A stretch of 64,000 nt of DNA from positions 173,368-237,367 of the forward strand of contig NZ_AULF01000006.1 in the NCBI RefSeq assembly GCF_000425145.1, in the 5' to 3' direction. This DNA comes from Pedobacter glucosidilyticus DSM 23534 (lineage in GTDB: Bacteria > Bacteroidota > Bacteroidia > Sphingobacteriales > Sphingobacteriaceae). This document shows, one piece after another, positions 26,110 through 35,276 of this stretch. The position numbers were made by a program, and so were the translations under genes. The notes below the pieces were generated by a model. It searched no databases and was not told where the DNA came from. It saw only the letters and a program-made list of their open reading frames with translations. Each line of letters starts with the position of its first letter. The stretch's first letter is position 1.

Positions 26110-27057
26110 TTATCTTTTTAGTGATACTCTGCTTGGGGTATCGTCTCCTTTAATAATTGATGTTGCGCTTAGGATGATAGCCTGAATTGTTTCTGTGACG
26201 TTTTCAATATCCAGTGTTTCTATTTCATCATAGACAGTATGGTAGAAATTATCTTTATCTATTTGTACAGTAGAAATGGTATGTGCTGGCACACCTAATC
26301 TGGCTAAAGTTGCATTATCAGAACGGTAAAATAGGTTTTGTTCTGGATATGGATCAGGATGAAAAGTAAACTGGCTACCCTTTAAATTTTTTTGTAAGAT
26401 TTGCCCAAAATCAGAATAATTAAAGCCTGTAATAAAAGCGTTTTTCTTTCCAAATTTTGATTCTTTACCTATCATTTCTATGTTAAACATAGCCTTTACC
26501 TTATCAGGATTTAATTGTCTGGAGAAAAACTGAGAGCCGTATCCACCTATTTCTTCTGCTGTAAAAGCTACAAAAATCAAGGTTCTTTCGTTATCCTTTT
26601 TTTGCGCAAAATATTTAGCTAGTTCTAAAACTGCTGCTACGCCAGAGGCATCATCATCTGCACCGTTAGCGATAGAATCTTTACCCACAGGTTTTATAAG
26701 ACCAATATGATCATAATGGGCAGAAAAAATAACATATTCATCTTTTAAAGATTTACCCGGCAACACACCTACAACATTGTATAAATCTAGTTTTTGATAT
26801 TTGAAATTTTGAAAATAGTAGTTTAAGCCATTAAAGGGTTGTAAGCCTGCCTGCTCAAACTGATAAGCGATGTAATTTGCTGCTTTGGCAATGTCTTCTT
26901 TTACCAAGGCGTTTCTGCCACGCATTTCATCCGCGGAAAGCGTTTTAATATGTGCCTCTACATCTTTTACATTTAATTTAATATGGGGTAGAGGCTGTGC
27001 TTGGCAAGCTGAGAAGGTAATCCCTAAAGAAACTGTATAAATAATATTTTTTATCAT
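26110..27057 (-). CDS. M28-family zinc aminopeptidase, lipoprotein
   Basis: A 315-residue metallopeptidase with a lipoprotein signal (ITFSACQAQ, acylated Cys near 18). Zinc ligands and catalytic residues of M28 appear in order: H in SAHYDHIG, D in NGADDDASGV, the EE pair in FTAEEIGGYG, D/E in NIEMIGK and H in PAHTIST. It would release N-terminal residues from peptides in the periplasm. Its ATG overlaps the stop of the M61 gene by one base and the S9 gene follows closely, so the three probably form one transcript for peptide use. Confidence 0.92.
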   Translation of the reverse strand: MIKNIIYTVSLGITFSACQAQPLPHIKLNVKDVEAHIKTLSADEMRGRNALVKEDIAKAANYIAYQFEQAGLQPFNGLNYYFQNFKYQKLDLYNVVGVLPGKSLKDEYVIFSAHYDHIGLIKPVGKDSIANGADDDASGVAAVLELAKYFAQKKDNERTLIFVAFTAEEIGGYGSQFFSRQLNPDKVKAMFNIEMIGKESKFGKKNAFITGFNYSDFGQILQKNLKGSQFTFHPDPYPEQNLFYRSDNATLARLGVPAHTISTVQIDKDNFYHTVYDEIETLDIENVTETIQAIILSATSIIKGDDTPSRVSLKR

Positions 27058-28886
27058 TATTCTGTTGATTTTGATTTAAGCCATTTCTCTCTAAAAGCAA
27101 GAATCTCTGAAGTTATTTCCATACCCAGCTTTTCGTAAGTGTTTAAGCCTAAAGCGGGATTATAAGTTAAGGTAAGTAAAGTATTTTTAACTTTTCCATC
27201 TCTCTCGTAAGTGATAGAGATTTGCTCGCCAGGTTTTTTGGTAGCCAAAAAAGCTTCAAAGTCTTCTACTTTAGAAAAGTTTGTACTATCGGCATTTAAA
27301 ATATAATCGCCAGCTTCTAAACCTGCATCATAAATAGGAGTGTTAAATAAAGCTGGCGAAAGCAATTTAAGTTTCCCGTTTTCTGAGTTAAATCTTAGAT
27401 TCCCTACATAAGCAGAAAATGGCTTGGTACGATTTAAGTCATATCCGGCTTTAGCCAATAAACTTCTATAATTGGGTTTTTGTATGCCATAGATATAATT
27501 AGTAAAGAAAGTTTTAGCAAAATCATCACTGGTAAGTGCTGCTAAAGTTTCTTGTAAATCTGCAACCGTATAGGGGATTTCTGTTTTGCCATGCTTTTGC
27601 CAAAGCAGTTTCATATAGTCATCTAAAGAAAGGTTAAATTGGCTTTGTAAGGTTAAATCTAAGGCTAAAGCGATGATGTTTCCGTACAGATAATAAGAGC
27701 TATAGATGTTGTGATTATTGGTTGGGTCTATAGCCACTCCAGCATCTACAAAAACAGCTCTTCTGCTTATTTCTATGGGCGAATAGCGGTTTGCCCCTGG
27801 CGAGTTGAGTACGTTGTTTAAGAAATAGCCTTGTGTTGCCATAAATTCATCAATACTCGTAACTCCGGCTCTTGCCTGTAATAATTCGCCATAATATTGT
27901 GTAAAGCCTTCTGCAAACCATAACTCATCGCTCATATTGGCTTTTTCGTAATTAAAAGGTTCTAAAGTTTTAGGTCTGATACGTTCTACATTCCAAGCAT
28001 GGAAAAACTCGTGTGAGATAGTGCTTAGAACATCATTAAGGCTACTCTCTAGATTTACTGCTTGCTGCGGAATAACGGTTGAGTTGCGGTGCTCCATCCC
28101 GTCTGAGGCATTACTAGGTAAAACATCAATTAGGAAAGTATACTCTTTAAAATCAAATTGTGGCAACTCGCCAAAAACAGCCTCTGCTTCTTTCACAATT
28201 TTTTTAGTTTTTGATGTTAAATTTTGTAAAGTAGAATCGGCGGCAGCACCATGGTAAACAATTTTAATTTTTTGGACGCTACCATCTTTATTTAAAACAT
28301 CAAAACTTTTTACTGTAGCTGCTGATATTTCTATGGGGCTATCCATAAAATACTGTAAATTTTTAGCTTTATAAATGCCACTATCAGCAGGCAACTGTGT
28401 ATAAACTTGCCATTGCTTATCAGGTAATAGAATTTTTAAGTCTATTGGTCTTTCTTGCAATGCCGGTACAAACATGAAAGAAGCTGGAATATTTAGATGT
28501 GCATGACGATGATCTATACCAGCATAAGTACCATCCACTCGGTTACCAAATAAAGTATAGGTGATTTTAACGCTACCTTGATATCCGGAAATCTGGAAAG
28601 CATCGCCTTCAATTTGTTTAATTTTCAACTGTTTCCCATCTGCCTGATAGGCCAAAACATCGTAAATATTTTTACCAAACTCGTGGGTGGCATACCTACC
28701 TGGAGAAGACCTTGCCATCTTTACTATAAAACTATCTTGTGGCGGGTTAGGTATTACTAAACTGATTTGAGCTTCGTGATGTACCGCATTATTTAAGGAA
28801 ACGGTATAGGAAATTGGGACTTCTTGCGCCCATATAACCAAACTATTTAAAGTTAGTGCAGTTAAAAGAAATAATTTTTTCACCAT
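27057..28886 (-). CDS. M61-family glycyl aminopeptidase with PDZ domain
   Basis: Secreted metallopeptidase of 609 residues. Signal peptide 1-20 (ends VIWAQ), a beta-rich N-terminal domain with an alternating-strand core, a thermolysin-like catalytic domain with the zinc motif HEFFH (ISHEFFHAWN) and the downstream Glu ligand in WFAEGFTQYYGEL, and a C-terminal PDZ domain (about 510-590). M61 enzymes prefer peptides starting with Gly or Ala. It is the first gene of the peptidase trio. Confidence 0.92.
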   Translation of the reverse strand: MVKKLFLLTALTLNSLVIWAQEVPISYTVSLNNAVHHEAQISLVIPNPPQDSFIVKMARSSPGRYATHEFGKNIYDVLAYQADGKQLKIKQIEGDAFQISGYQGSVKITYTLFGNRVDGTYAGIDHRHAHLNIPASFMFVPALQERPIDLKILLPDKQWQVYTQLPADSGIYKAKNLQYFMDSPIEISAATVKSFDVLNKDGSVQKIKIVYHGAAADSTLQNLTSKTKKIVKEAEAVFGELPQFDFKEYTFLIDVLPSNASDGMEHRNSTVIPQQAVNLESSLNDVLSTISHEFFHAWNVERIRPKTLEPFNYEKANMSDELWFAEGFTQYYGELLQARAGVTSIDEFMATQGYFLNNVLNSPGANRYSPIEISRRAVFVDAGVAIDPTNNHNIYSSYYLYGNIIALALDLTLQSQFNLSLDDYMKLLWQKHGKTEIPYTVADLQETLAALTSDDFAKTFFTNYIYGIQKPNYRSLLAKAGYDLNRTKPFSAYVGNLRFNSENGKLKLLSPALFNTPIYDAGLEAGDYILNADSTNFSKVEDFEAFLATKKPGEQISITYERDGKVKNTLLTLTYNPALGLNTYEKLGMEITSEILAFREKWLKSKSTE

Positions 28887-29115
28887 TTTATTATAAAGTG
28901 GGTTGAAATTAATGAAAAATTGAAGTTTTTAGCTTCTTGTAAAAAAATTGTTATTGAGTTGTGCTAATAAGGTTTAAGCTATTCATAATCATAGGTAAAA
29001 CCTCTAATTTTTGCAGAAATTATTAAAATTGGACTTCTAATGATGATAGAATGATTTTACAAATCAGATTCTGAGATCCAAAGACCTTAAGCGTGATTAC
29101 CAAACATCATTAGCT
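28887..29115. other. Intergenic region upstream of the peptidase operon
   Basis: It should hold the promoter of the M61-M28-S9 unit on the minus strand, but I found no full TTG-N17-23-TAnnTTTG match. No gene or RNA is recognisable. Confidence 0.4.
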
Positions 29116-29147
29116 AAAAAACAAAAAAGGGATGCACTAAACATCCC
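29116..29147 (-). terminator. Intrinsic terminator after pgl
   Basis: Minus-strand GGGATG-TTTAGTG-CATCCC (plus arms 29129-29134 and 29142-29147) followed by TTTTTTGTTTTTT, 26 bases after the pgl stop codon. Confidence 0.85.
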
Positions 29148-29172
29148 TCTTCATAAAATTTAGCTATTAATA

Positions 29173-29892
29173 TTAACCTAATTTTGCAGCAGCAGCCTCA
29201 TCTATAAACCACTGTAAATCTCCGTTTACAGGATTTATCAATTGTGCTGGATATTTTGTAATGTCTCTCTCGCCTTTTAAAACTGCCTTTATAGCATCCG
29301 CCTTAGCGTTACCAAAAGTTAAAAAAGCAATATTTTTAGCTTTGTTTATCAGAGGTGCTGTCATGGTGATTCTGTAAACTGCTTTATCTTGCAGGTAAAC
29401 ATCTTTTACCAATTCTTCATCTATCCAAAGCACAGAAGTACCAGGAAATAAAGAGGCAGTATGCGCATCATCACCTAAGCCTAATAAAATTAAATCAAAA
29501 ACAGGTTCATCTTTAAAATGCTGCGAGATGCATTTCTCATAATTTAAAGCCGCACTGGCAGGGTCTAAACCTGTATCTACTTTAAAAATTTGGCTTTCGC
29601 CGATGCTTAAAGGGGCAAATAAAGCTTTATAAGCCATTAAATAATTACTATCTGGATGGTCATGAGCTACGTAACGCTCATCGCCAAAAAAGAAATAAAC
29701 TTTTTCCCAAGCAATCTTATTTTTTAAAGCATCGCTAGCTAAAAGCTCAAACAATTTCTTTGGCGAGCTGCCGCCAGAAAGGGAAACATTAAAGCTCCCA
29801 TTTTGCTGAATAGCCTCATTTGCTACTGTGATGAAATAATCTGCTATGGCAACAATAGCCTCATCAGCATCTTTAAATATATTCAGTTTCAT
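29173..29892 (-). CDS. pgl: 6-phosphogluconolactonase
   Basis: Hydrolyses 6-phosphogluconolactone, the second step of the oxidative pentose phosphate pathway. The 239-residue protein has the DevB/SOL family motifs: SLSGGSSPKKLFELL, FFGDERYVAHDHPDSN, and LLGLGDDAHTASLFPG. It is cytosolic, and the start overlaps the zwf stop by one base, so the two enzymes are translationally coupled. A terminator follows. The next enzyme of the path, gnd, is not in the window. Confidence 0.95.
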   Translation of the reverse strand: MKLNIFKDADEAIVAIADYFITVANEAIQQNGSFNVSLSGGSSPKKLFELLASDALKNKIAWEKVYFFFGDERYVAHDHPDSNYLMAYKALFAPLSIGESQIFKVDTGLDPASAALNYEKCISQHFKDEPVFDLILLGLGDDAHTASLFPGTSVLWIDEELVKDVYLQDKAVYRITMTAPLINKAKNIAFLTFGNAKADAIKAVLKGERDITKYPAQLINPVNGDLQWFIDEAAAAKLG

Positions 29893-31418
29893 TACTTTTT
29901 ATCTTTTTTGTTTTTTACGGGCATGGTAAACCAGTGGAAACCATCTTTAGCTATTAAAGCTTCTGCAATTTCTGGGCCCCAACTGTCTGCTGCATAATTA
30001 GGGAAATTGATACTTTTTCTAGACTCCCAATTTTCTACCACAGGCATTAACAATTCCCAAGCAGCCTCAATTTGGTCGGCTCTCATGAAAAGTGTTTGGT
30101 CGCCTTCCATCACGTCTAATAATAAAGTTTCATAAGCTTCAGGAGATTCTGCCGGATAAGTACCATCATAATTAAACACCATATCTACTGGGTTTAAAAT
30201 CATATCTAAACCTGGCCTTTTAGCTTGTACCTGCAGCCTAATACTCATTTCAGGTTGAATACTAATGATTAACCTGTTTTGTTGCCAACTTTCTGATGCC
30301 TCAATTGGGAAAATTGGATGCGGAACATCTTTAAATTGTATACTAATAACCGATGCTTTTTGGTGCATACGCTTACCTGTTCTTACATAAAAGGGTACAT
30401 TTTGCCAGCGCCAGTTATCAATAAAGAATTTTAAAGCTGCAAAAGTTTCGGTATTAGAATTAGGGTCTACGCCTTTTTCTTCGCGGTAGCCTACCACTTC
30501 TTCTCCTGCTACCCATCCGCCAGCATACTGTCCTCTTACGGTATTATGTTTAACCTCTTCGTGACCAAATTTTCTAATGGCTCTTAACACATCAACTCTA
30601 CGGTTACGAACTTCATCAGCATTAAAGCTTACTGGTGGTTCCATAGCTACCAAGCATAAAACTTGTAAAATATGGTTTTGTACCATGTCTTTTAAAGCAC
30701 CAGAACCATCGTAATAGCCACCGCGGTCTTCTACACCAATATCTTCTGTTACCGAGATTTGAACGTGTTCTATATAATTTCTATTCCAGATAGGCTCAAA
30801 CAAAGCATTCGCAAACCTAAAAGCCATCATATTCTGAACTGTTTCTTTACCCAAATAGTGGTCTATACGGTAAATCTGGGTTTCATCAAATAAAGATTGT
30901 AACAGTCTGTTTAGCTCTTTGGCTGATTCTAAATCGTGTCCAAAAGGTTTTTCTATAACTATTCTATTTCTTTGTTCTTTATTATCAATATTAATCGTGG
31001 CAACACCTTTAGAAATTATTGGAAAAAACTGTGGTGCTACAGATAAATAATGAATAACGTTAGAGTCTTCTCCCCAATTTTGGTCTTTTTCTTTGATAAT
31101 TGCTTCTAAATCTTGATAGGTTTTATCCTTTTTAACATCAGATTGTAGGTATTGTATACAAGAAGAAAATATCTTCCATTTTGCAGCATCCGCTTTTCCG
31201 CTTCTAGAAAACTTATTGATACCGTCTAACAAAATTTCTCTAAATTTTTGATCGTTATACTCGGTTCTTCCTAAGCCTATAATGATAAACTTTTCTGGCA
31301 TATAACCATCTAAGTATAAATTATATAGTGCGGGAATAAGTTTTCTAGCGGCTAAGTCTCCGGTTCCACCAAAAATAGTAAATACAGTGGGTTTGGGTTT
31401 AAGATTATTGGTTTTCAT
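29892..31418 (-). CDS. zwf: Glucose-6-phosphate 1-dehydrogenase
   Basis: Oxidises glucose-6-phosphate to 6-phosphogluconolactone with NADP or NAD. The 508-residue protein carries the Rossmann motif FGGTGDLAARKLIPALYNL, the substrate motif RIDHYLGKETVQNM with catalytic His, and EKPFGHDL. Cytosolic. It sits between a ROK sugar kinase and pgl on the same strand, so glucose phosphorylation, oxidation and lactone opening are encoded in order. Confidence 0.96.
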   Translation of the reverse strand: MKTNNLKPKPTVFTIFGGTGDLAARKLIPALYNLYLDGYMPEKFIIIGLGRTEYNDQKFREILLDGINKFSRSGKADAAKWKIFSSCIQYLQSDVKKDKTYQDLEAIIKEKDQNWGEDSNVIHYLSVAPQFFPIISKGVATINIDNKEQRNRIVIEKPFGHDLESAKELNRLLQSLFDETQIYRIDHYLGKETVQNMMAFRFANALFEPIWNRNYIEHVQISVTEDIGVEDRGGYYDGSGALKDMVQNHILQVLCLVAMEPPVSFNADEVRNRRVDVLRAIRKFGHEEVKHNTVRGQYAGGWVAGEEVVGYREEKGVDPNSNTETFAALKFFIDNWRWQNVPFYVRTGKRMHQKASVISIQFKDVPHPIFPIEASESWQQNRLIISIQPEMSIRLQVQAKRPGLDMILNPVDMVFNYDGTYPAESPEAYETLLLDVMEGDQTLFMRADQIEAAWELLMPVVENWESRKSINFPNYAADSWGPEIAEALIAKDGFHWFTMPVKNKKDKK

Positions 31419-31466
31419 CTCTTTATTATAGGTTGGTTTTGCCTATTTGTTTAGTTTACTTTTTAT

Positions 31467-32198
31467 TTAGGGATTTACAGACTGCACACAAAAATCATCA
31501 TCTTTTTGCCACATGAAAGCGCCTCCTTTTATTCCGTCTCTGTTACGAGCAATTTTTATATGATCGTCTAATTTGAAAGTTATTTTTTTAGCATTTCCAC
31601 CGCTAAGGTAAAGTTTATCGTAATTAATTACAGTTTTAAATGTCTTTAAAACATCTTTTACGTTTTTGTTCCATTCTTCCAAACCATCTTCAATTAAGGC
31701 ATCGTCACCAATAAACTTATCATAGGTAAGGTTTTTTCTAACTGGCAGATGCGCTAATTCTAAATGTGGAAGCAGGCTTCCATCCATAAACAAAGCTGTA
31801 CCAAAACCGGTACCTAAGGTTATAACCATTTCTAAGCCTTCGCCAGAAATTAAACCAAAGCCCTGCATATCAGCATCATTAAGTAACCTTACTGGTTTAT
31901 GTAGTTCTTTTGCAATTAGGAGAGCCAAATTACAACCCGCCCATAATGAAGTGCCTAAGTTAGGTGCTGTAACAATAACTCCTTTTTTCACATAACCTGG
32001 AAAACCAACTGATATTTTATCAAAAGAAGGAAAATCAGCTATCAGCTTTTTAATGGCTTTGATAACATTTTCTGGACTTGCCTTTTCTGGAGTAGGAACT
32101 TTTTGGTATTCTACTAACATCTCTCCAGAGGTATTTAAGACAGTTGCTTTAATACTTGTTCCGCCAATATCAATAGCTAAAATTTGTTCGTTTTTCAT
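31467..32198 (-). CDS. ROK-family sugar kinase, polyphosphate-glucokinase-like
   Basis: A 243-residue ROK kinase resembling PpgK-type glucokinases: phosphate-1 motif AIDIGGTSIKATVL, GFPGYV, LNDADMQGFG with the catalytic Asp, and the phosphate-2 segment VITLGTGFGTALF. The CxCGxxGC zinc motif of typical ROK repressors and kinases is absent, as in PpgK. Whether the phosphoryl donor is ATP or polyphosphate cannot be decided here. Its place ahead of zwf-pgl suggests glucose is the substrate. Confidence 0.82.
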   Translation of the reverse strand: MKNEQILAIDIGGTSIKATVLNTSGEMLVEYQKVPTPEKASPENVIKAIKKLIADFPSFDKISVGFPGYVKKGVIVTAPNLGTSLWAGCNLALLIAKELHKPVRLLNDADMQGFGLISGEGLEMVITLGTGFGTALFMDGSLLPHLELAHLPVRKNLTYDKFIGDDALIEDGLEEWNKNVKDVLKTFKTVINYDKLYLSGGNAKKITFKLDDHIKIARNRDGIKGGAFMWQKDDDFCVQSVNP

Positions 32199-32335
32199 AG
32201 AATTATTATGATTGTTTGATCACTTTATTTGCATTTAATAATTCTGCTGCTAAGCTAAACATTATTCGATTATATAGAAGTCGATTGCTTAAATGCTAAA
32301 GTATATGACATTTACAACACAAAACGGACCACTAG

Positions 32336-33118
32336 CTATAGCTGTTGAACAAAATCTTGCATGGCTTTACCTGGGCTGGCCGTTTTCATAAAATTCTCGC
32401 CAATTAAAAACCCATTAAAGCCTGCTTTTTTTAATATTTTGATAGTTTCTGGACTATCTATAGCGCTTTCAGAAACCTTTAAAAACTCTGATGGAATAGT
32501 TTGCGCCAATTGTAATGAGGTATCTATAGAAACTGTAAAATCTTTTAAATTTCTGTTGTTTACCCCAACAACATCTATATATGGGTTTAAGCTGAAATCA
32601 AGCTCTTCTTGGCTATGCACTTCTAAAAGTGTGCTTAAACCTAAAGATTTAGCCAATTTTGCAAAAGAAATTAACTCTTCTTTGGTTAAACAAGCGGCTA
32701 TCAGTAAAATAATATCAGCACCAATAGCTTTGGCTTCAATAATCTGATATTCATCTACCATAAAATCTTTACGCAAAATAGGGATGTTGTTTACCGCTCT
32801 TGCAGCCATTAAATCATCCTCATGCCCCATAAAAAAATCATGATCTGTTAACACAGATAAAGCCGATGCACCTGCCTGATTATAACCCATAGTAACTTCT
32901 TCTACCGTAACTTGGTTATTAATGATTCCTTTAGATGGCGATTTCCTTTTAAACTCGGCAATAATACCTGTACGTTCTGGATGCGTTAAGAAGTCTTTTA
33001 AACTGTAAGTTTCACGTGAAAAAGCTGCTTGCTTTTCTAAATTGGTGATACTGATTTTGGCTTTACAAGCAGCAACTTCTTCTTTTTTGCGTAAAACAAT
33101 TTTATCTAAAATGTTCAT
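32336..33118 (-). CDS. trpC: Indole-3-glycerol phosphate synthase
   Basis: Converts CdRP to indole-3-glycerol phosphate in tryptophan synthesis. The 260-residue TIM barrel has the family motifs IAEFKRKSPSKG (catalytic Lys), ILRKDFMVDEYQI, LLEVHSQEEL, VGVNNRNLKDF and FLIGENFMK. It follows trpG by 5 bases; trpD, trpF, trpB and trpA are not next to it. It is the last gene of the visible trpEGC unit, which is controlled by the attenuator ahead of trpE. Confidence 0.95.
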   Translation of the reverse strand: MNILDKIVLRKKEEVAACKAKISITNLEKQAAFSRETYSLKDFLTHPERTGIIAEFKRKSPSKGIINNQVTVEEVTMGYNQAGASALSVLTDHDFFMGHEDDLMAARAVNNIPILRKDFMVDEYQIIEAKAIGADIILLIAACLTKEELISFAKLAKSLGLSTLLEVHSQEELDFSLNPYIDVVGVNNRNLKDFTVSIDTSLQLAQTIPSEFLKVSESAIDSPETIKILKKAGFNGFLIGENFMKTASPGKAMQDFVQQL

Positions 33119-33123
33119 TTATT

Positions 33124-33690
33124 TTATGAATGAGATAACCAATTATTAATCATTTCTTTTCCATACTCGGTTAAAACCGATTCTGGATGAAACTGAACCC
33201 CTCTAACATCTAAAGTTTTGTGCTTAAGCGCCATGGCAACACCATGCTCATCTACCGCAGTAATTTCTAAATCGGCAGGTAAATTTTCTGATTTTACCGC
33301 CCAAGAATGGTATCTACCAACTTTAAACTGCTTTGGTAAACCTTCAAAAGTAGGGTCTTCTGCTTTAACAAAAATTTGGGTTGCTGTACCATGTACAGGC
33401 TTACTTAGGTTATACAACTCGCCACCAAAAACTTCGGCTATAGCCTGCTGACCTAAACAAACACCCATAATACTTTTTTTGGCTGCATAATTTTTGATAA
33501 CCTCTAAAAGCAAACCAGCCTCTGACGGTATGCCTGGTCCTGGCGATAATAAAATTTTATCAAACTGTTCTACATCTACTAGTTTAAACTTATCATTTCT
33601 CCAAACGGTAGCATCATGCCCCAACTCATGAAGTAAATGCACCAAATTATAGGTAAACGAGTCGTAATTATCAATAACAAGAATCTTCAT
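33124..33690 (-). CDS. trpG: Anthranilate synthase component II, glutamine amidotransferase
   Basis: Class I glutamine amidotransferase that feeds ammonia to TrpE. The 188-residue protein has the oxyanion motif SPGPGIPSEAG, nucleophile Cys in GVCLGQQAI and the His-Glu pair in QFHPESVLT. It may also serve p-aminobenzoate synthase, as PabA and TrpG are hard to tell apart, but its place between trpE and trpC settles the main role. Spacing to trpE is 3 bases. Confidence 0.94.
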   Translation of the reverse strand: MKILVIDNYDSFTYNLVHLLHELGHDATVWRNDKFKLVDVEQFDKILLSPGPGIPSEAGLLLEVIKNYAAKKSIMGVCLGQQAIAEVFGGELYNLSKPVHGTATQIFVKAEDPTFEGLPKQFKVGRYHSWAVKSENLPADLEITAVDEHGVAMALKHKTLDVRGVQFHPESVLTEYGKEMINNWLSHS

Positions 33691-33693
33691 AAC

Positions 33694-35106
33694 TTAAATT
33701 TCTTTAGCCATAAAAATGGCTTTTCTTAACGCTGCAATTTTATTATTTACTTCATTCAACTCACTCTCTGCATCAGAATCTGCAACAATGCCTGCGCCTG
33801 CTTGGTAGTGTAATTGGTTGTCTTTACTTAAGAAAGACCTAATCATGATGGCATGGTTAAAATCTCCGTTAAAGCCTAAGAAACCAATGGCTCCGCTATA
33901 AAAACTACGTTTTATATTTTCATTTTCATCGATGATTTCCATGGCTCTGTATTTAGGTGCACCGCTAAGCGTACCTGCCGGGAAAGTATCAGCCACAATT
34001 TTGAAAGAGTTTACGCCTTCTTTTAAAGTACCACTAACTTTAGAAACCAAATGAATCAAATGCGAATAAAATTGAGCTTCTTTATAAGCCTTAACCTCTA
34101 CATTTTCGCAATGTCTACTTAAATCATTACGGGCCAAATCTACCAACATCACATGCTCTGCAGACTCTTTCGGGTCGTTCATGAGTTTCTCTGCAATGGC
34201 TTTATCTTCCACATCATTACCAGATCTTTTAAAAGTTCCGGCAATTGGGAAAATGCTTGCTACACGGTTTTTAATGGTTAATTGCGCTTCTGGCGATGAC
34301 CCAAAAATTTTAAAACTTCCGTAATCAAAATAGAAGAGGTAAGGAGACGGGTTGATAGATCTTAAAGCTCTGTAAACGTTAAATTCATCACCCCTAAATG
34401 GCGTTTGAAAAGCTCTTGAAGGTACAATTTGAAAAACATCACCTCTGTAAATGTGCTTTTTCATTTTCTCTACCAAAGCTTTAAACTCCTCATCCTTTAG
34501 GTTTGATGTTTCCTCACCATCAACATAAAACTTATACTCTGGGAAATTTTTGTTTTTAATAAGGTATTCTATCTTTTCTAAACCAGTGCTTTCTTTATCA
34601 AAATCTGTTTCGTTTTTGATGATATAAAGCTCGTTTTTGAAATGGTCTATCGCGATAATATACCTGTAAACGTGGTATTGCATGGTTGGGATAGAACGGT
34701 CTTTTCTGGTATCAGCTTTAAGCTGGATATCTTCAAAATAAGTAACCGCTTCATGCGTAAAATAGCCAAATAAACCATCGGTTATAAACTTTAGGCTAGC
34801 ATCTGCATTGCTTTCAAAGCTATTTCTGAAAGCGCTAACCTCATCAACCAAATTAAAGGTGCCTTTTTCTTTTCTGATGAATTTATCATCTGGAAAAGTT
34901 GACGTAAAAACATCATTTTCTAGTTTGATACCAGCTATAGGGTCGCAACAAACGTAGCTCATGCTATTTTCTTTGCTATGGTAATCAGAGCTCTCTAGCA
35001 GTAAGGTGTTTGGGAAAACATCTCTTAGCCTTAAGTAGATACTAACAGGCGTTGTAGTATCTGCCAGTAGTTTATGATGAATAATGTTGATTTTATATTT
35101 TTCCAT
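33694..35106 (-). CDS. trpE: Anthranilate synthase component I
   Basis: Makes anthranilate from chorismate. The 470-residue protein has the N-terminal Trp-binding LLES motif (NTLLLESSDYHS, about 34-44), so feedback inhibition by Trp is expected, and the chorismate-binding domain with GDVFQIVPSR, GSSPEAQL, IAGTFKRSG, DLARNDLSRH, HLVSKVSGTL and FPAGTLSGAPK. It is first of trpE-trpG-trpC. An intrinsic terminator preceded by a Trp-rich leader peptide lies directly upstream. Confidence 0.96.
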   Translation of the reverse strand: MEKYKINIIHHKLLADTTTPVSIYLRLRDVFPNTLLLESSDYHSKENSMSYVCCDPIAGIKLENDVFTSTFPDDKFIRKEKGTFNLVDEVSAFRNSFESNADASLKFITDGLFGYFTHEAVTYFEDIQLKADTRKDRSIPTMQYHVYRYIIAIDHFKNELYIIKNETDFDKESTGLEKIEYLIKNKNFPEYKFYVDGEETSNLKDEEFKALVEKMKKHIYRGDVFQIVPSRAFQTPFRGDEFNVYRALRSINPSPYLFYFDYGSFKIFGSSPEAQLTIKNRVASIFPIAGTFKRSGNDVEDKAIAEKLMNDPKESAEHVMLVDLARNDLSRHCENVEVKAYKEAQFYSHLIHLVSKVSGTLKEGVNSFKIVADTFPAGTLSGAPKYRAMEIIDENENIKRSFYSGAIGFLGFNGDFNHAIMIRSFLSKDNQLHYQAGAGIVADSDAESELNEVNNKIAALRKAIFMAKEI

Positions 35107-35129
35107 TTTTATGCTTTTACCTGATGAAA

Positions 35130-35161
35130 CAAAAAAACCCGACAGTTTAGCGTCAGGTTTT
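35130..35161 (-). terminator. Attenuator terminator of the trp operon
   Basis: On the minus strand AAAACCTGAC pairs with GTCGGGTTTT (plus arms 35152-35161 and 35134-35143, one G-T pair) around an 8-base loop, followed by seven T. It ends about 25 bases before the trpE ATG. The upstream strand AGCATCGGTT (plus 35211-35220) can pair with AACCTGACGCT of the 5' arm, a competing antiterminator with 9 pairs, one mismatch and one bulge. Confidence 0.85.
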
Positions 35162-35218
35162 GATATTTGTTTAGGTTTGGGTTGAAATTCAATTTTTCTT
35201 CAAATACAATAACCGATG

Positions 35219-35269
35219 CTACATATTACTGTACCACCACCACTTTAAAGTATTTGTTTTTATAATCAT
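35219..35269 (-). CDS. trpL: trp operon leader peptide with three tandem Trp codons
   Basis: A 16-codon frame, MIIKTNTLKWWWYSNM, starting at ATG 35269 and ending with TAG at 35219-35221. Codons 10-12 are TGG TGG TGG. The antiterminator strand starts 14 bases after the last Trp codon, the spacing expected if a stalled ribosome leaves it free. The leader lies directly before the attenuator and trpE. Together these follow the classical ribosome-mediated attenuation design: low charged tRNA-Trp stalls the ribosome and allows read-through into trpEGC. Regulation is inferred; the sequence features are directly visible. Confidence 0.85.
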   Translation of the reverse strand: MIIKTNTLKWWWYSNM

Positions 35270-35276
35270 TGTGCAG

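Noticed and set aside
23889..29091. A 12-base inverted repeat (TTAAGGTCTTTG / CAAAGACCTTAA) flanking the three peptidase genes as possible transposon ends.
   Set aside because: Many 12-base inverted pairs are expected by chance in 64 kb, flanks do not match further, and no transposase is present.
32214..32270. An 18-codon frame MFSLAAELLNANKVIKQS between trpC and the ROK gene as a small gene or trpD remnant.
   Set aside because: It resembles no trpD segment, has no start-context support, and short frames of this size are expected by chance.
35165..35178. The 14-base word ATTTGTTTAGGTTT shared between the trp leader region and 54302-54315, and a related word near 38900, as a regulatory motif or RNA family.
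   Set aside because: In AT-rich sequence of this length several such repeats are expected by chance, and the copies lie in different contexts and orientations relative to the transcripts.
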